From positions 452,696 through 516,695 of the forward strand of contig PHAT01000002.1 of assembly GCA_002840435.1 (NCBI GenBank): a stretch of DNA of 64,000 nucleotides, in the 5' to 3' direction. The position numbers and the translations under genes are program-made. The DNA comes from Deltaproteobacteria bacterium HGW-Deltaproteobacteria-6. GTDB lineage: Bacteria; Desulfobacterota; Syntrophia; Syntrophales; Smithellaceae. Shown here in pieces: positions 16,755 through 28,100 of the stretch; within the stretch, counting starts at the first letter, position 1; every line of letters starts with the position of its first letter. The notes under the pieces were generated by a model. It did no database searches, was not told the DNA's origin, and worked only from the letters and a program-made list of their open reading frames with translations.

Positions 16755-18940
16755 TGCTTTTTGCTCACAGCCCCGACCCAGATCGTGGCATTGCAGCACA
16801 AGAATATGTGACCCATGTCGGCGGTGTAATTAGGCGTGCTTCAGAGGCAGCAGACAAGGCTGGCCTGTATTCAACTTGCGATGGCGACTTATTGAGAAAG
16901 TTGGTGCGTCAGGCAGCGGAATATCACGACCTGGGGAAGTTGGATATGGCAAATCAGGACGTGCTATCAGGAAAAGTAAAGGCAAATAAGTTACCTGTTC
17001 AACACACCGATGCCGGAACTGCCTATCTGTTGGACAGTCTTAAAGTAGCCCCTAGCGCTGCTCTCGTCCGATCACATCATATCGGTTTGCCCGATTTCAT
17101 CAACGAACAGAATCGTTGCGAAGAAAGCATCCTTAGAGACGATTCTGTTCGTGAAAAGGTGAATAGGACACTTCCCGATTTGCTCAAATTACATGAAGGG
17201 GTTCTTCCATCTGCTCAAAAAGTAAATACTGATAGCTGCGAAGTAGCAGGTTCCCCATCACTGTTGTTTCGAATCGCCCTTTCCTGCCTTGCTGATGGTG
17301 ATCATACCGATACCGCCATACATTACGGCGATCAGATTGCTGACGAACGGCCCATTGAACTACGCCCGGCAGAACGACTTCTTGCCCTTGACAAGTATAT
17401 TGCCACATTGAAAGAAGACAGCGAGCGCTCACGACAACGTTCAGAGGTTTACGAAGCATGCCGCAATGCTGTCACCGAAGCAAATATCGTGTCTTGTGAT
17501 AGTCCGGTTGGAACAGGTAAGACAACAGCAGTTATGGCACATCTATTGTCTCAGGCAGAGAAACGACAACTTCGACGAATAATTATTGTCTTGCCCTTTA
17601 CAAATATTATTAGGCAATCTGTTGAAATATACCGTAAAGCCCTCTTGCTCCCCGGTGAGGATAATTCAGAACTTGTTGTGGCTGAATTACATCATCGTGC
17701 AGATTTTCAGGATATACAGAGTAGACAATTTACGGCGCTATGGAAAGCGCCTATAATTGTGACTACGGCAGTAACATTCTTTGAAACACTAGCATCAAAT
17801 ACACCCGCTAGGCTTCGGAGGCTCCATTCTTTGCCGGGAAGTGCCATTTTTATTGATGAATCACACGCAGCACTCCCGGCCAAACTTCTACCCCTAGCAT
17901 GGCAATGGATCAAAGGATTTGCTAAAGAATGGGGGTGCTACTGGGTAATGGCATCGGGATCACTCAATCGTTTTTGGAAGATTAAGGAATTCGACGATGC
18001 AGCTCTCGAAGTTCCCGAAATCATGCCGAACACATTGCGCAATCGCCTGGCAGTGTTTGAAAAACAACGAATTGTCTATCAGTTCCATGACACACCTTTT
18101 GGAACGGTCGATATTGTAGAATGGCTCGCCGCCCTACCCGGGCCAAGAATCGTTATTCTAAACACCGTGCAAAGTGCGGCGGTCGTTGCACGGGCGTATG
18201 AAAAACGCTTTAGTCGTTCTTCTGTCGAACATTTATCTACAGCACTCACGCCTATAGACCGGGATAAGACACTCAGTAGAATCAAATCCCGTTTGGAAAA
18301 CAAGAATGACTATGACTGGTCGCTCATTGCCACATCATGTGTTGAGGCCGGGGTTGACCTGTCTTTTCGGACGGGGGTGCGTGAAGCCGCTTCTTTGGTT
18401 TCTCTGCTTCAGACTGGTGGGCGAGTTAACCGCCATAATTATGTTAACGCCGAAAACGTTTGGACTATCACCCTCAAAGAAGGCGACCTCCTCAAGAAAC
18501 ATCCCGGAATGCGTGACTCATCGAAGGTACTGCTCGACCTGATATCGGAGGGCCTCGACATATCACCAGACCTTTGCACGGATGCCTTAAAGCGTGAAAT
18601 ACGATTTGCAGGAAACTTCTCAGAGAGTTTGCTGATAAAGGATAATCAGCTACGCTTTCCGCAAGTGGAAAAGGATTTTCAAGTTATTGCATCTGATACC
18701 AGGACAGTTGTTGTTGGGGATGAACTTATTGAGAGGCTAGAGAAAAATCTCCCGGTAAATTGGCGCGATATACAAAAGTCATCCGTACAAATATGGGGGT
18801 ACCGTCTCGATGCCTTGCACATCCCCGAAGTTATAAGGCATAATGGAATATATAAGTGGATATTCAACTACGATGACTTTATTGGTTATATGGCAGGTGT
18901 TTTAAGCATAGCGACTGATCCCGAATTTTATATCATTTAA
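16754..18940 (+). CDS. cas3: Cas3 HD nuclease-helicase
   Basis: 728 residues from ATG 16754, which shares its A with the cas7c stop codon. The HD nuclease domain has AAEYHDLGKLD (H58, D59), further His near QHTDAG and RSHHIGLP. The helicase domain has Walker A SPVGTGKT (residues 250-257), the DESH box (368-371), SGS in place of the more usual SAT motif, and motif VI QTGGRVNR (553-560). Cas3 is recruited by Cascade to unwind and degrade target DNA. In most I-C loci cas3 is the first gene; here it follows cas7c. The catalytic residues appear intact. Confidence 0.93.
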   Translation: MLFAHSPDPDRGIAAQEYVTHVGGVIRRASEAADKAGLYSTCDGDLLRKLVRQAAEYHDLGKLDMANQDVLSGKVKANKLPVQHTDAGTAYLLDSLKVAPSAALVRSHHIGLPDFINEQNRCEESILRDDSVREKVNRTLPDLLKLHEGVLPSAQKVNTDSCEVAGSPSLLFRIALSCLADGDHTDTAIHYGDQIADERPIELRPAERLLALDKYIATLKEDSERSRQRSEVYEACRNAVTEANIVSCDSPVGTGKTTAVMAHLLSQAEKRQLRRIIIVLPFTNIIRQSVEIYRKALLLPGEDNSELVVAELHHRADFQDIQSRQFTALWKAPIIVTTAVTFFETLASNTPARLRRLHSLPGSAIFIDESHAALPAKLLPLAWQWIKGFAKEWGCYWVMASGSLNRFWKIKEFDDAALEVPEIMPNTLRNRLAVFEKQRIVYQFHDTPFGTVDIVEWLAALPGPRIVILNTVQSAAVVARAYEKRFSRSSVEHLSTALTPIDRDKTLSRIKSRLENKNDYDWSLIATSCVEAGVDLSFRTGVREAASLVSLLQTGGRVNRHNYVNAENVWTITLKEGDLLKKHPGMRDSSKVLLDLISEGLDISPDLCTDALKREIRFAGNFSESLLIKDNQLRFPQVEKDFQVIASDTRTVVVGDELIERLEKNLPVNWRDIQKSSVQIWGYRLDALHIPEVIRHNGIYKWIFNYDDFIGYMAGVLSIATDPEFYII

Positions 18941-18960
18941 ACGCAATAGGAATTAGATAT

Positions 18961-19584
18961 ATGGATGATGAGTTAATTCCAATATCTGCTCTGACACATT
19001 ACGCTTATTGTCCACGTCGTTGCGCGCTTGTCCACATTGAGCAAATGTGGACTGAAAACCGTTTCACCGCCGAAGGCCGGATCATGCATGAGCACGTGCA
19101 TGAGGAAGGCGATGAATCGCGGGGGAATGTGCGCATTGAACGCGGCGCGTCATTGCGATCTTTGCGCCTGGGGCTGATCGGCAAGGCAGATGTCGTGGAA
19201 TATCACCACCAGTCTGACGGATCATGGCAGGCTTTTCCTGTTGAGTATAAACGGGGAAAGCCCAAACCGGATCATTCCGACAAAATCCAGCTTTGCGCGC
19301 AGGCGCTGTGCCTGGAAGAAATGCTTAATGCCACCATCCCGGCAGGCGCGCTTTTCTATGGCAAAACACGTCGGCGCCTGGATGTTGATTTTGACGAAGC
19401 GCTACGGCAGGAAACAAGCGAGGCTGCCCGGCTTACGCATGAATTGATTGAATCAGGCCAGACGCCAAAACCCGTTTATGGTAAGCGTTGTGAAAGCTGT
19501 TCGCTCATGGGTGAATGCATACCCAAAACGATTCAGAAAAAGCGGTCGGTTGAAAGTTACCTGAAACGCATACTGGAAGAGTAA
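18961..19584 (+). CDS. cas4: Cas4 exonuclease, prespacer processing
   Basis: 207 residues. The four cysteines for the iron-sulfur cluster are visible (YCPRRC at the N-terminus; CESCSLMGEC near the C-terminus). RecB-type nuclease motifs are GLIGKADVVE, FPVEYKRGKPK and the QLCAQALCLEE helix. Cas4 trims prespacers and helps choose those with a correct PAM during adaptation in I-C systems. It starts 20 bp after cas3 and overlaps cas1 by one base. By eye this gene and the next two are more GC-rich than cas5c-cas3. Confidence 0.93.
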   Translation: MDDELIPISALTHYAYCPRRCALVHIEQMWTENRFTAEGRIMHEHVHEEGDESRGNVRIERGASLRSLRLGLIGKADVVEYHHQSDGSWQAFPVEYKRGKPKPDHSDKIQLCAQALCLEEMLNATIPAGALFYGKTRRRLDVDFDEALRQETSEAARLTHELIESGQTPKPVYGKRCESCSLMGECIPKTIQKKRSVESYLKRILEE

Positions 19585-20615
19585 TGAAGAAGCATCTTAA
19601 TACGTTATTTGTGACTACTCAAGGCGCATACCTGGCTAAGGAAGGCGAAACTGTAGTGGTCAAGATAAATCAGGAAGTCAGGCTGCGTGTGCCGGTGCAC
19701 ACCATCGGCGGCATTGTCTGTTTCGGCAATGTGTCTTGCAGCCCCTTTCTGATGGGTTTTTGCGGCGAAAACGGGGTCGGCATCAGCTTTTTGACGGAAT
19801 ATGGCCGCTTTCTAGCACGGGTGCAGGGGCCGGTATCCGGCAATGTGCTTCTGCGCCGTGAACAATATCGTCGTGCCGACGATCAGGTTTATTGCGCGCA
19901 AATGGCTAAAGCATTTGTGATAGGCAAGATTGCCAACTGCCGGACAGTGCTCCAGCGGGTACTTAGAGATCATCCACAAAAGCTGGATGTGGATGCGTTG
20001 CATCGCGGCGTTGATGATATGAGTCGGTCGCTGCAATCACTCGAATTGAATCAGTCCCTCGATTGTGTGCGTGGTTTGGAAGGTGATGCTGCACATACCT
20101 ATTTCAGTGCTTTTAACCATTTGATTGTCACACAGAAAGAATGTTTTTCATTTCAGGAGCGCAATCGTCGTCCGCCGCTGGATAATGTGAATTGCCTGCT
20201 GTCTTTCCTTTATATGCTGCTGATGCATGATTGCCGTTCTGCCCTGGAATCCGTCGGTCTTGATCCGGCAGTCGGCTTCTTGCATCGGGATCGGCCCGGC
20301 AGACCGAGTCTGGCACTGGACTTGATGGAAGAGTTCCGGCCATTTCTCGCAGATCGCCTGGCATTATCGCTCATTAATCTTCGTCAGGTACAGAGCAAAG
20401 GCTTTAACCAAACGGAAGCAGGCGCAGTCATGATGAATGATGAAACAAGAAAAACATTGCTTGTTGCCTATCAGGAGAGAAAGCAGGAAGAAATTCAGCA
20501 TCCATTTCTGGATGAAAAAGTAACGATTGGCTTGCTCTTTCATGTGCAGGCGTTGCTTCTCGCGCGTTGTCTGCGGGGTGATCTGGATGGCTATCCACCA
20601 TTTATCTGGAAATAA
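19584..20615 (+). CDS. cas1: Cas1 integrase
   Basis: 343 residues, full length for I-C Cas1. The metal-binding catalytic triad is present: E166 (GLEGDAA), H234 (GFLHRDRPGRPSLALDL) and E249 (LMEEFRP). Cas1 with Cas2 inserts new spacers next to the leader. The gene starts with ATG overlapping the cas4 stop and precedes cas2 by 11 bp. Nothing suggests inactivation, so the adaptation module is probably functional. Confidence 0.96.
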   Translation: MKKHLNTLFVTTQGAYLAKEGETVVVKINQEVRLRVPVHTIGGIVCFGNVSCSPFLMGFCGENGVGISFLTEYGRFLARVQGPVSGNVLLRREQYRRADDQVYCAQMAKAFVIGKIANCRTVLQRVLRDHPQKLDVDALHRGVDDMSRSLQSLELNQSLDCVRGLEGDAAHTYFSAFNHLIVTQKECFSFQERNRRPPLDNVNCLLSFLYMLLMHDCRSALESVGLDPAVGFLHRDRPGRPSLALDLMEEFRPFLADRLALSLINLRQVQSKGFNQTEAGAVMMNDETRKTLLVAYQERKQEEIQHPFLDEKVTIGLLFHVQALLLARCLRGDLDGYPPFIWK

Positions 20616-20626
20616 GGAGGAGAAAA

Positions 20627-20917
20627 TTGCTCATTTTAGTCAGTTACGACGTTGCCATGCAAGATGAAAAAGGGCCAAGGCGTTTACGACGTGTGGCCAA
20701 GGCTTGTCAGGACTATGGCCAGCGCGTCCAGTATTCTGTTTTTGAATGCATTGTCGATCCTGCACAATGGACGGTTTTGCGTGAACGCCTTATTAAGGAA
20801 ATTAATTCGGAAGAAGACAGCCTGCGATTTTATTTTCTAGGATCCAACTGGCGAAGGCGTGTGGAGCATATCGGAGCTAAAAAATCGATAGATCAGGAGG
20901 GGCCTCTCATTGTGTGA
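20627..20917 (+). CDS. cas2: Cas2
   Basis: 96 residues starting at TTG 20627, with AAGGAGGAG 5 nt upstream. The ferredoxin-like fold pattern is clear: MLILVSYDVAMQDEKGPRRLRRVAKACQDYGQRVQYSVFECIVD, with the conserved Asp after VSYD. Cas2 bridges two Cas1 dimers in the spacer-integration complex. It is the last protein gene of the cas operon, followed by the leader and array. Confidence 0.95.
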   Translation: MLILVSYDVAMQDEKGPRRLRRVAKACQDYGQRVQYSVFECIVDPAQWTVLRERLIKEINSEEDSLRFYFLGSNWRRRVEHIGAKKSIDQEGPLIV

Positions 20918-21102
20918 AAATACTTCCGCGAACCTCAAGCTGACGATAATTTGCGTGGAGGTTCGCGGACTTGATAAATATCAGTTATAAATAGTGTTTT
21001 TAAAATGCTCTTTGAAAATTGAATAAGGATCGTGGCCGAAAAAGCAAAATTCGCGGCGAGTAAGCAATAAACTAAATATTTGCAATTGATTAGCAGTAAA
21101 TA
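20918..21102 (+). promoter_or_regulatory. CRISPR leader with 11-bp inverted repeat
   Basis: 185 bp, AT-rich towards the array, between cas2 and the first repeat. CCGCGAACCTC (20926-20936) and GAGGTTCGCGG (20958-20968) form a perfect 11-bp stem with a 21-nt loop just after the cas2 stop. The array-proximal part (ATTTGCAATTGATTAGCAGTAAATA) would hold the promoter and integration signals. The leader end is assigned because cas2 and the downstream transcription direction both point to this side. Confidence 0.75.
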
Positions 21103-23310
<2,208 letters not shown>

Positions 23311-23463
23311 AAAGATACACTATCGTTTACAATCATTTCATTCATCTTTAAGCTTTACTATTGATGTATCTATGATCACGGGATTTAAATGTTTTTGCTC
23401 GTTCCTCTGAGTCAGTGGATTTTCCAACCCCTGCAAGGTTTAATCATTCGTTTAATGATTGTT

Positions 23464-23865
23464 TTACTTTTCATCGTTAGAATTCCCTTTTTTGGATAAT
23501 ATTGGGACACGATGGAACGTCCCAATTTCATAATGGTTTAGTTTCTTAAGTTCTTCCTCTGTGTAATGCGTAGCTTTTATTCGCTTCGCTTCTACAGGTT
23601 TAATCTGATCTTTACTCTGTGAACTTTTAGGAAACGATTGCTCATTAGCGCACCTCTGTGCCAGCGCTTTGGGCCCTTGAATGTTGAGCGGGATGCCCAA
23701 CTTTTTCGCATCACCCAAGAATTGTGTCTGTTCTGGTGTCGTTGCTTTATCCGCTAAAAGTCCGGCTTTCTCGAATTGCTCGATACAGACTTTTTTAAAT
23801 TCCTCGAAAGACATTCCTTTTGACTTCTGAATAAAAACTGGTTTTCCTGTTGTTTTAGATTCCAT
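23464..23865 (-). CDS. Small unknown protein beside the CRISPR array
   Basis: 133 residues, hydrophilic and Lys/Glu-rich, with AGGAGG about 7 nt before the ATG. It contains MSFEEFKKVCIEQFEKAGLLADKATTPEQTQFLGDAKKLGIPLNI and a C-terminal YTEEELKKLNHYEIGTFHRVPILSKKGN. No signal peptide or membrane segment. I do not recognise the family. It follows the 23931-24347 gene by 65 bp on the same strand and converges on the array, and is probably in one operon with that gene. Confidence 0.65.
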   Translation of the reverse strand: MESKTTGKPVFIQKSKGMSFEEFKKVCIEQFEKAGLLADKATTPEQTQFLGDAKKLGIPLNIQGPKALAQRCANEQSFPKSSQSKDQIKPVEAKRIKATHYTEEELKKLNHYEIGTFHRVPILSKKGNSNDEK

Positions 23866-23930
23866 TCTATGCCTCCTTCTTCTATGAAATAATGTACCAG
23901 CAAATAACTTTTAATATTCTTTATATCCCT

Positions 23931-24347
23931 CTATGAGTTATATATCGGGTCACCCCACAATGATGGATCACCGTTTTTACTAAGACGAATACCAATCTCT
24001 TTATCTTTTGATCCTTTAAGCCAGCAGGTAGATACTTTTATTTTATTGTTCTTCTGTGGGCAGTAGATACTCGTTTCAAGCCATTTGCATGGTAAAGTCA
24101 ATCCTCTAAGCATATCAACTACGGCAATATCAACAAACTCGTTATTGACAACATATGTAAAACCAAAATCGATCAGATCATCAATAAAACTATCAACATC
24201 GTACATATTCATAAATATAGCGCCAACCAGTTCTTTGTCGTGCAACACAGTGTAGTATTTTACAAAAGCATCGACACCTCCCGGATAGTACTTTTCAATG
24301 GTATCGATCCGGATAACTACTGTGTAAAATCTTATCATAAGAGCCAT
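23931..24347 (-). CDS. Small unknown acidic protein behind an RNA hairpin leader
   Basis: 138 residues from ATG 24347, which has GGAAGGAG 8 nt upstream. A longer reading frame to 24401 would run through a terminator-like hairpin and is rejected. The protein reads MALMIRFYTVVIRIDTIEKYYPGGVDAF, then YTVLHDKELVGAIFMNMYDVDSFIDDLIDFGFTY, then DIAVVDMLRGLTLPCKWLE. This IeKYPGG ... DIAVVD...PCxWLE layout recalls small soluble proteins of unknown function, some found with toxin or immunity genes, but I cannot name the family. It is likely cotranscribed with the next small gene. Confidence 0.65.
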   Translation of the reverse strand: MALMIRFYTVVIRIDTIEKYYPGGVDAFVKYYTVLHDKELVGAIFMNMYDVDSFIDDLIDFGFTYVVNNEFVDIAVVDMLRGLTLPCKWLETSIYCPQKNNKIKVSTCWLKGSKDKEIGIRLSKNGDPSLWGDPIYNS

Positions 24348-24369
24348 GATAGTAATTCTCCTTCCCGCC

Positions 24370-24421
24370 AATAAAAAACCCACGGCTAAACAAATAACCA
24401 TGGGATGATTGGCTGTTTAGC
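24370..24421 (-). promoter_or_regulatory. Candidate transcription attenuator upstream of the small gene pair
   Basis: On the minus strand the RNA reads segment a (GCTAAACA, 24421-24414), b (CCCATGG, 24404-24398), a' (TGTTTAGC, 24392-24385), b' (CCGTGGG, 24385-24379), then TTTTTTATT (24378-24370) and the ribosome-binding site. b/b' plus the U-run is an intrinsic terminator; a/a' is a perfect 8-bp alternative that overlaps b' by one base. The a-b-a'-b' order means the two pairings compete or form a pseudoknot, as in an attenuator. No aptamer or leader peptide is evident. Confidence 0.5.
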
Positions 24422-24477
24422 AATTTGTTGAGGCGGTTGCAATTCACCGTAAATTCCGCCTTTCTATTCACTTTCTA

Positions 24478-24511
24478 AAAAACAAAAAACCCGCGCCAAA
24501 AGGCTACGGGT
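24478..24511 (-). terminator. Intrinsic terminator on the minus strand
   Basis: Minus-strand stem ACCCGtAGCC with loop TTTT and GGCgCGGGT, followed by TTTTTGTTTTT. It could end transcripts from the xre gene or, with the promoter at 24591-24618, define a separate RNA of about 105 nt. Confidence 0.75.
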
Positions 24512-24590
24512 TCATTAGAAACATTACACCGGCCTTTAGCACATTTATATAGCGGAGCAAGTAACCTATTTAACTCGCCGCTTTGATCTT

Positions 24591-24618
24591 AAAATATCAC
24601 TACGTTAGGTTTTGTCAA
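24591..24618 (-). promoter_or_regulatory. Minus-strand promoter between xre and the attenuator
   Basis: Reading leftwards, TTGACA (24618-24613), a 16-bp spacer and TATTTT (24596-24591). It would start an RNA near 24584 that first meets the terminator at 24478-24511 and, if read through, the attenuator and the two small genes. The RNA start region can fold as AGCGG...CCGCT. Confidence 0.45.
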
Positions 24619-24652
24619 GACAAATTCAAAGCTCCCTAATTGTTTCAGCACA

Positions 24653-24976
24653 TCAATAATCCTGAAATGCCTGCACAATCTTGTAGACTATTCTTTGGTG
24701 CTCCTCCTTCATTCCTTTCACGATCTCTTTAATGTTTTTTGCACGAACATCAGGATTTGTCAGGTGCATGAAATCGAAAAAATCTTTTAGTGGGACATTC
24801 AGAACCGCTGCAATTTTTTCTAGGCGATCAATTGTTGGATAGCTACTGCCAACTTCAAGTCTGCTTACGTGGCGTGGTTCCACACCAATCAAATCAGCCA
24901 ACTGCTCCTGCGACAAGTTCCGCGATTTTCGTAACTCGCGAATCCGTGCCCCCAAAAGCTTTTTGGTATTATTCAT
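24653..24976 (-). CDS. Xre/Cro-type HTH regulator
   Basis: 107 residues. Residues 7-62 are a textbook HTH_3 domain (LGARIRELRKSRNLSQEQLADLIGVEPRHVSRLEVGSSYPTIDRLEKIAAVLNVPLKDFFDF). The C-terminal about 40 residues are charged and helical, probably for dimerisation (VRAKNIKEIVKGMKEEHQRIVYKIVQAF). It is divergent from the caspase gene across a 190-bp AT-rich region, and upstream on the same strand of the small gene pair, so it could control either or itself. Confidence 0.88.
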   Translation of the reverse strand: MNNTKKLLGARIRELRKSRNLSQEQLADLIGVEPRHVSRLEVGSSYPTIDRLEKIAAVLNVPLKDFFDFMHLTNPDVRAKNIKEIVKGMKEEHQRIVYKIVQAFQDY

Positions 24977-25168
24977 GCCGTGTCTCTCCCTGATTAATAA
25001 TTATCAGTTTAGGGATGGTTTTTACATGCTATCGAATGACTAATATTTATTTACATTAGACATAATATGATGTATTTATGATCATTAATGCTGTCATTAC
25101 TCCTTTGATAAGACGTTTAATGTCTATTTCAAGAGTTCAAATACACTCATGCTAATCCGGAGCAGGCG

Positions 25169-28100
25169 ATGAATCGAACACTATTCAATATCCTGATTGT
25201 AATAATAAGTCTTTTGCTTGCGGCTGGTGGCGCTTTCTGTGTCGACAAAGAAACAAAGCCAATCCTCCGAATCGAAACCGGGCGGCATACCGCAACTATC
25301 ACATCCCTCGATAGTGATGCCAAAGGCCGCTATTTAGTTACCTCGTCAACAGACAAGACCTTGCGACTGTGGGACGCCGACAGCGGGAAGATGATTCAGA
25401 CCATACGGCCTTACGTTGGCGAAAAGCCCAATGAAGGAATAGTTTATTCATCCGCAATATCTCCGGACGGTTCTCTCATTGCATGCAACTATTCAACCGC
25501 ACCTATAACGATAGCGGGAAACTTCAATGATGATAAAACACCCACGCTCTTCGCGCATTTTAAATTGGCCGTATTCGAGAATGGCACATGGAAACGTCGC
25601 TTTGCCCGAGGAGGTTTCGAGCCATTCGTTTTAAAATTTTCAAACGACGGCAAATATTTGGTGGCAGTTAGCAGAGAATATATCATCGTTTATAATGTTA
25701 AAGACTGGAGTATTCAGGCGGCAACGAAGGACAAAATCGAGATTCAATATGCTGATATACTTAACGACCAAATAGGTGTGCTGAGCAAAAGTAATGAGCT
25801 CAAGTTCTTCAAGATCCTTGACAAAAAAATACCCACAAATGCTGCCAATCAATATTTGAATATTATGTTGGCAGAGGAGAATCTTAAAACTATATCTAAA
25901 CAAAAGCTGCCATATAAAGACATGCAGCCTCACAGCCTGAAGCTCTCGCCTGACGGTAAGAACTTTGCCATTGGCTATAAAAACGGTGGACGAGTTATCA
26001 TCGGAAGCGTTATCAATAATAAAGCCTACATAGAGCTTGACACACATTGGGTCAAAGATTTCAATTTCGTTTCTAAGGCAAACTTCGCGAATGTCGCTTG
26101 GTCGAAAGACGGCAAGTATCTTTACGCTGGCGGTCTCGCAAAAAAAGAAACACACTCGGCCTCAGAATCGGATTCGACTATAATCAGGCGTTGGGACATG
26201 ACCAAGAAGAAGCCAACTTATATAGACATCCCGTCTGGAATCAGCAAACCAATAGGTCCGATCGTTCCGATTGAGAACAGGGGGTCTGTTTTTACGACTG
26301 ACTTAGATATTGGTATAATTAACAAGAACGAGACTAGACTTTTGTCGCCATTCCTGTCTCACTCAAATCAGCGTTCTGTTAGTATAGACGGTAGCGGTGG
26401 CACAATCGGGTTTTATTACCAGAGAAGGCCTGACGATATATTGGGAGATGATTACACCTTCAACATAATAAGCAGGAGCCTCTCACCTGAACAACAGGCA
26501 TCCGGCTTGAATGCTGCACCCTTCAGTGCGCTTTACCCTTCGATCTATGTTCCGGGAATGGAATTGGTTAGCGGTCACCGCGGCATTACCCCTTCGCTTA
26601 ACGGAGTCAAGCTTAATATCCAGGGACGGATCATGTCATCCACCTTCTCTGAGTCCTTAGATTCATGCATCGTTGGCACAGACCTCTGGGAGCTGATTCG
26701 CTTTGACAGAAACGCCAACGTGATATGGTCAAAACTCATGCCCGAAATGGCGGTTGGAGTAAATATCTCGAAAGACAGGCGCATTGTCGTTGCCAGTATA
26801 GCCGATGGGACGATCCGCTGGTATAATCATGCTAGTGGTGAAGAACTGCTAGCGCTCTTCCCCTCAAATGACCGCAAACGATGGGTTCTTTGGACACCGA
26901 GCGGATACTACGATGCGTCACCTCAAGGGGATGAACTGATTGGCTGGTATTTCAAGGATGAAAAGGATAAATCTGGGAATTTCTATCCGGCTTCACGCTT
27001 TAAAAGCCTTTATTACCGCCCCGATATTATCAGCAAAGTCCTTGAAACTCTGAGCGAAAGCCAGGCTGTCATTGCGGCAAATAGTGATTCCGGACGCAAA
27101 CCGGAACAGGCTCTGGCCATCGCATCCCTTCTGCCACCGTCCGTTTCGATCCTTTCGCCGACGAGCGGTAGTGGATTTTCATCTGGCAGTGTATCAGTCC
27201 GCTACCAGGTCAGCTCGCCGTCCAACGAATCGGTGACTAACGTGAAGATCATAGTCGATGGTCGTCCGGTCGCTTCCAGCCGTGGTCTAAAAATTATCGG
27301 AAAGGACATCTCCGAACAGACGGTTTCGGTCACCTTGCCAAGCAAGGACAGTGAAATCGGCATAATCGCCGAGAACCGTTATTCATCGTCAGAACCAGCG
27401 ACAATCAAGCTAAAGTGGATTGGCAAGAAGATCGACGCTTTCGTCATTAAACCGAAGATGTACTTGCTGGCTGTTGGTGTCAGTGACTACAGTCAGAGCG
27501 ACCTGAAACTCAAGTACGCGGCAAAAGACGCACAGGACTTTGCCAAGGTGATGAATGGCCAGAAAGGCCGACTGTACCGAGACGTAATCTCTCGCGTGCT
27601 CGTGAATGGGGCGGCTACGAAGGATAGCATTCTTGACGGGCTCGAGTGGGTCCAGAAGGAAACAACAAGCAACGATGTCGCTGTCATATTCATCGCAGGT
27701 CATGGAGTCAACGACAGCAATGGCACTTACTATTTTTTACCGGAGAACGCAGAACCAGATAAGCTGAAACGAACCGGGGTTTCGCTCGCAGATCTGAAAC
27801 AGACTATTTCGTCCTTGGCTGGTAAAGTGTTACTATTCGTTGACACCTGTCACTCCGGGAATATTTTCGGCGGTCGTCGAACCGTCGTCGATATTAACGC
27901 TATAGTGAACGACCTATCCTCGGCCGAGAACGGCGCAGTTGTATTTGCTTCGTCAACAGGAAGGCAATACAGCCTTGAGAAAGACGAATGGGCAAATGGC
28001 GCATTCACGAAGGCACTTATAGAAGGACTCAACGGGGGGGCTGACTATACAAAAAAAGGTAGTATCACGGTCAATATGCTCGACCTGTTCGTTTCAGAAC

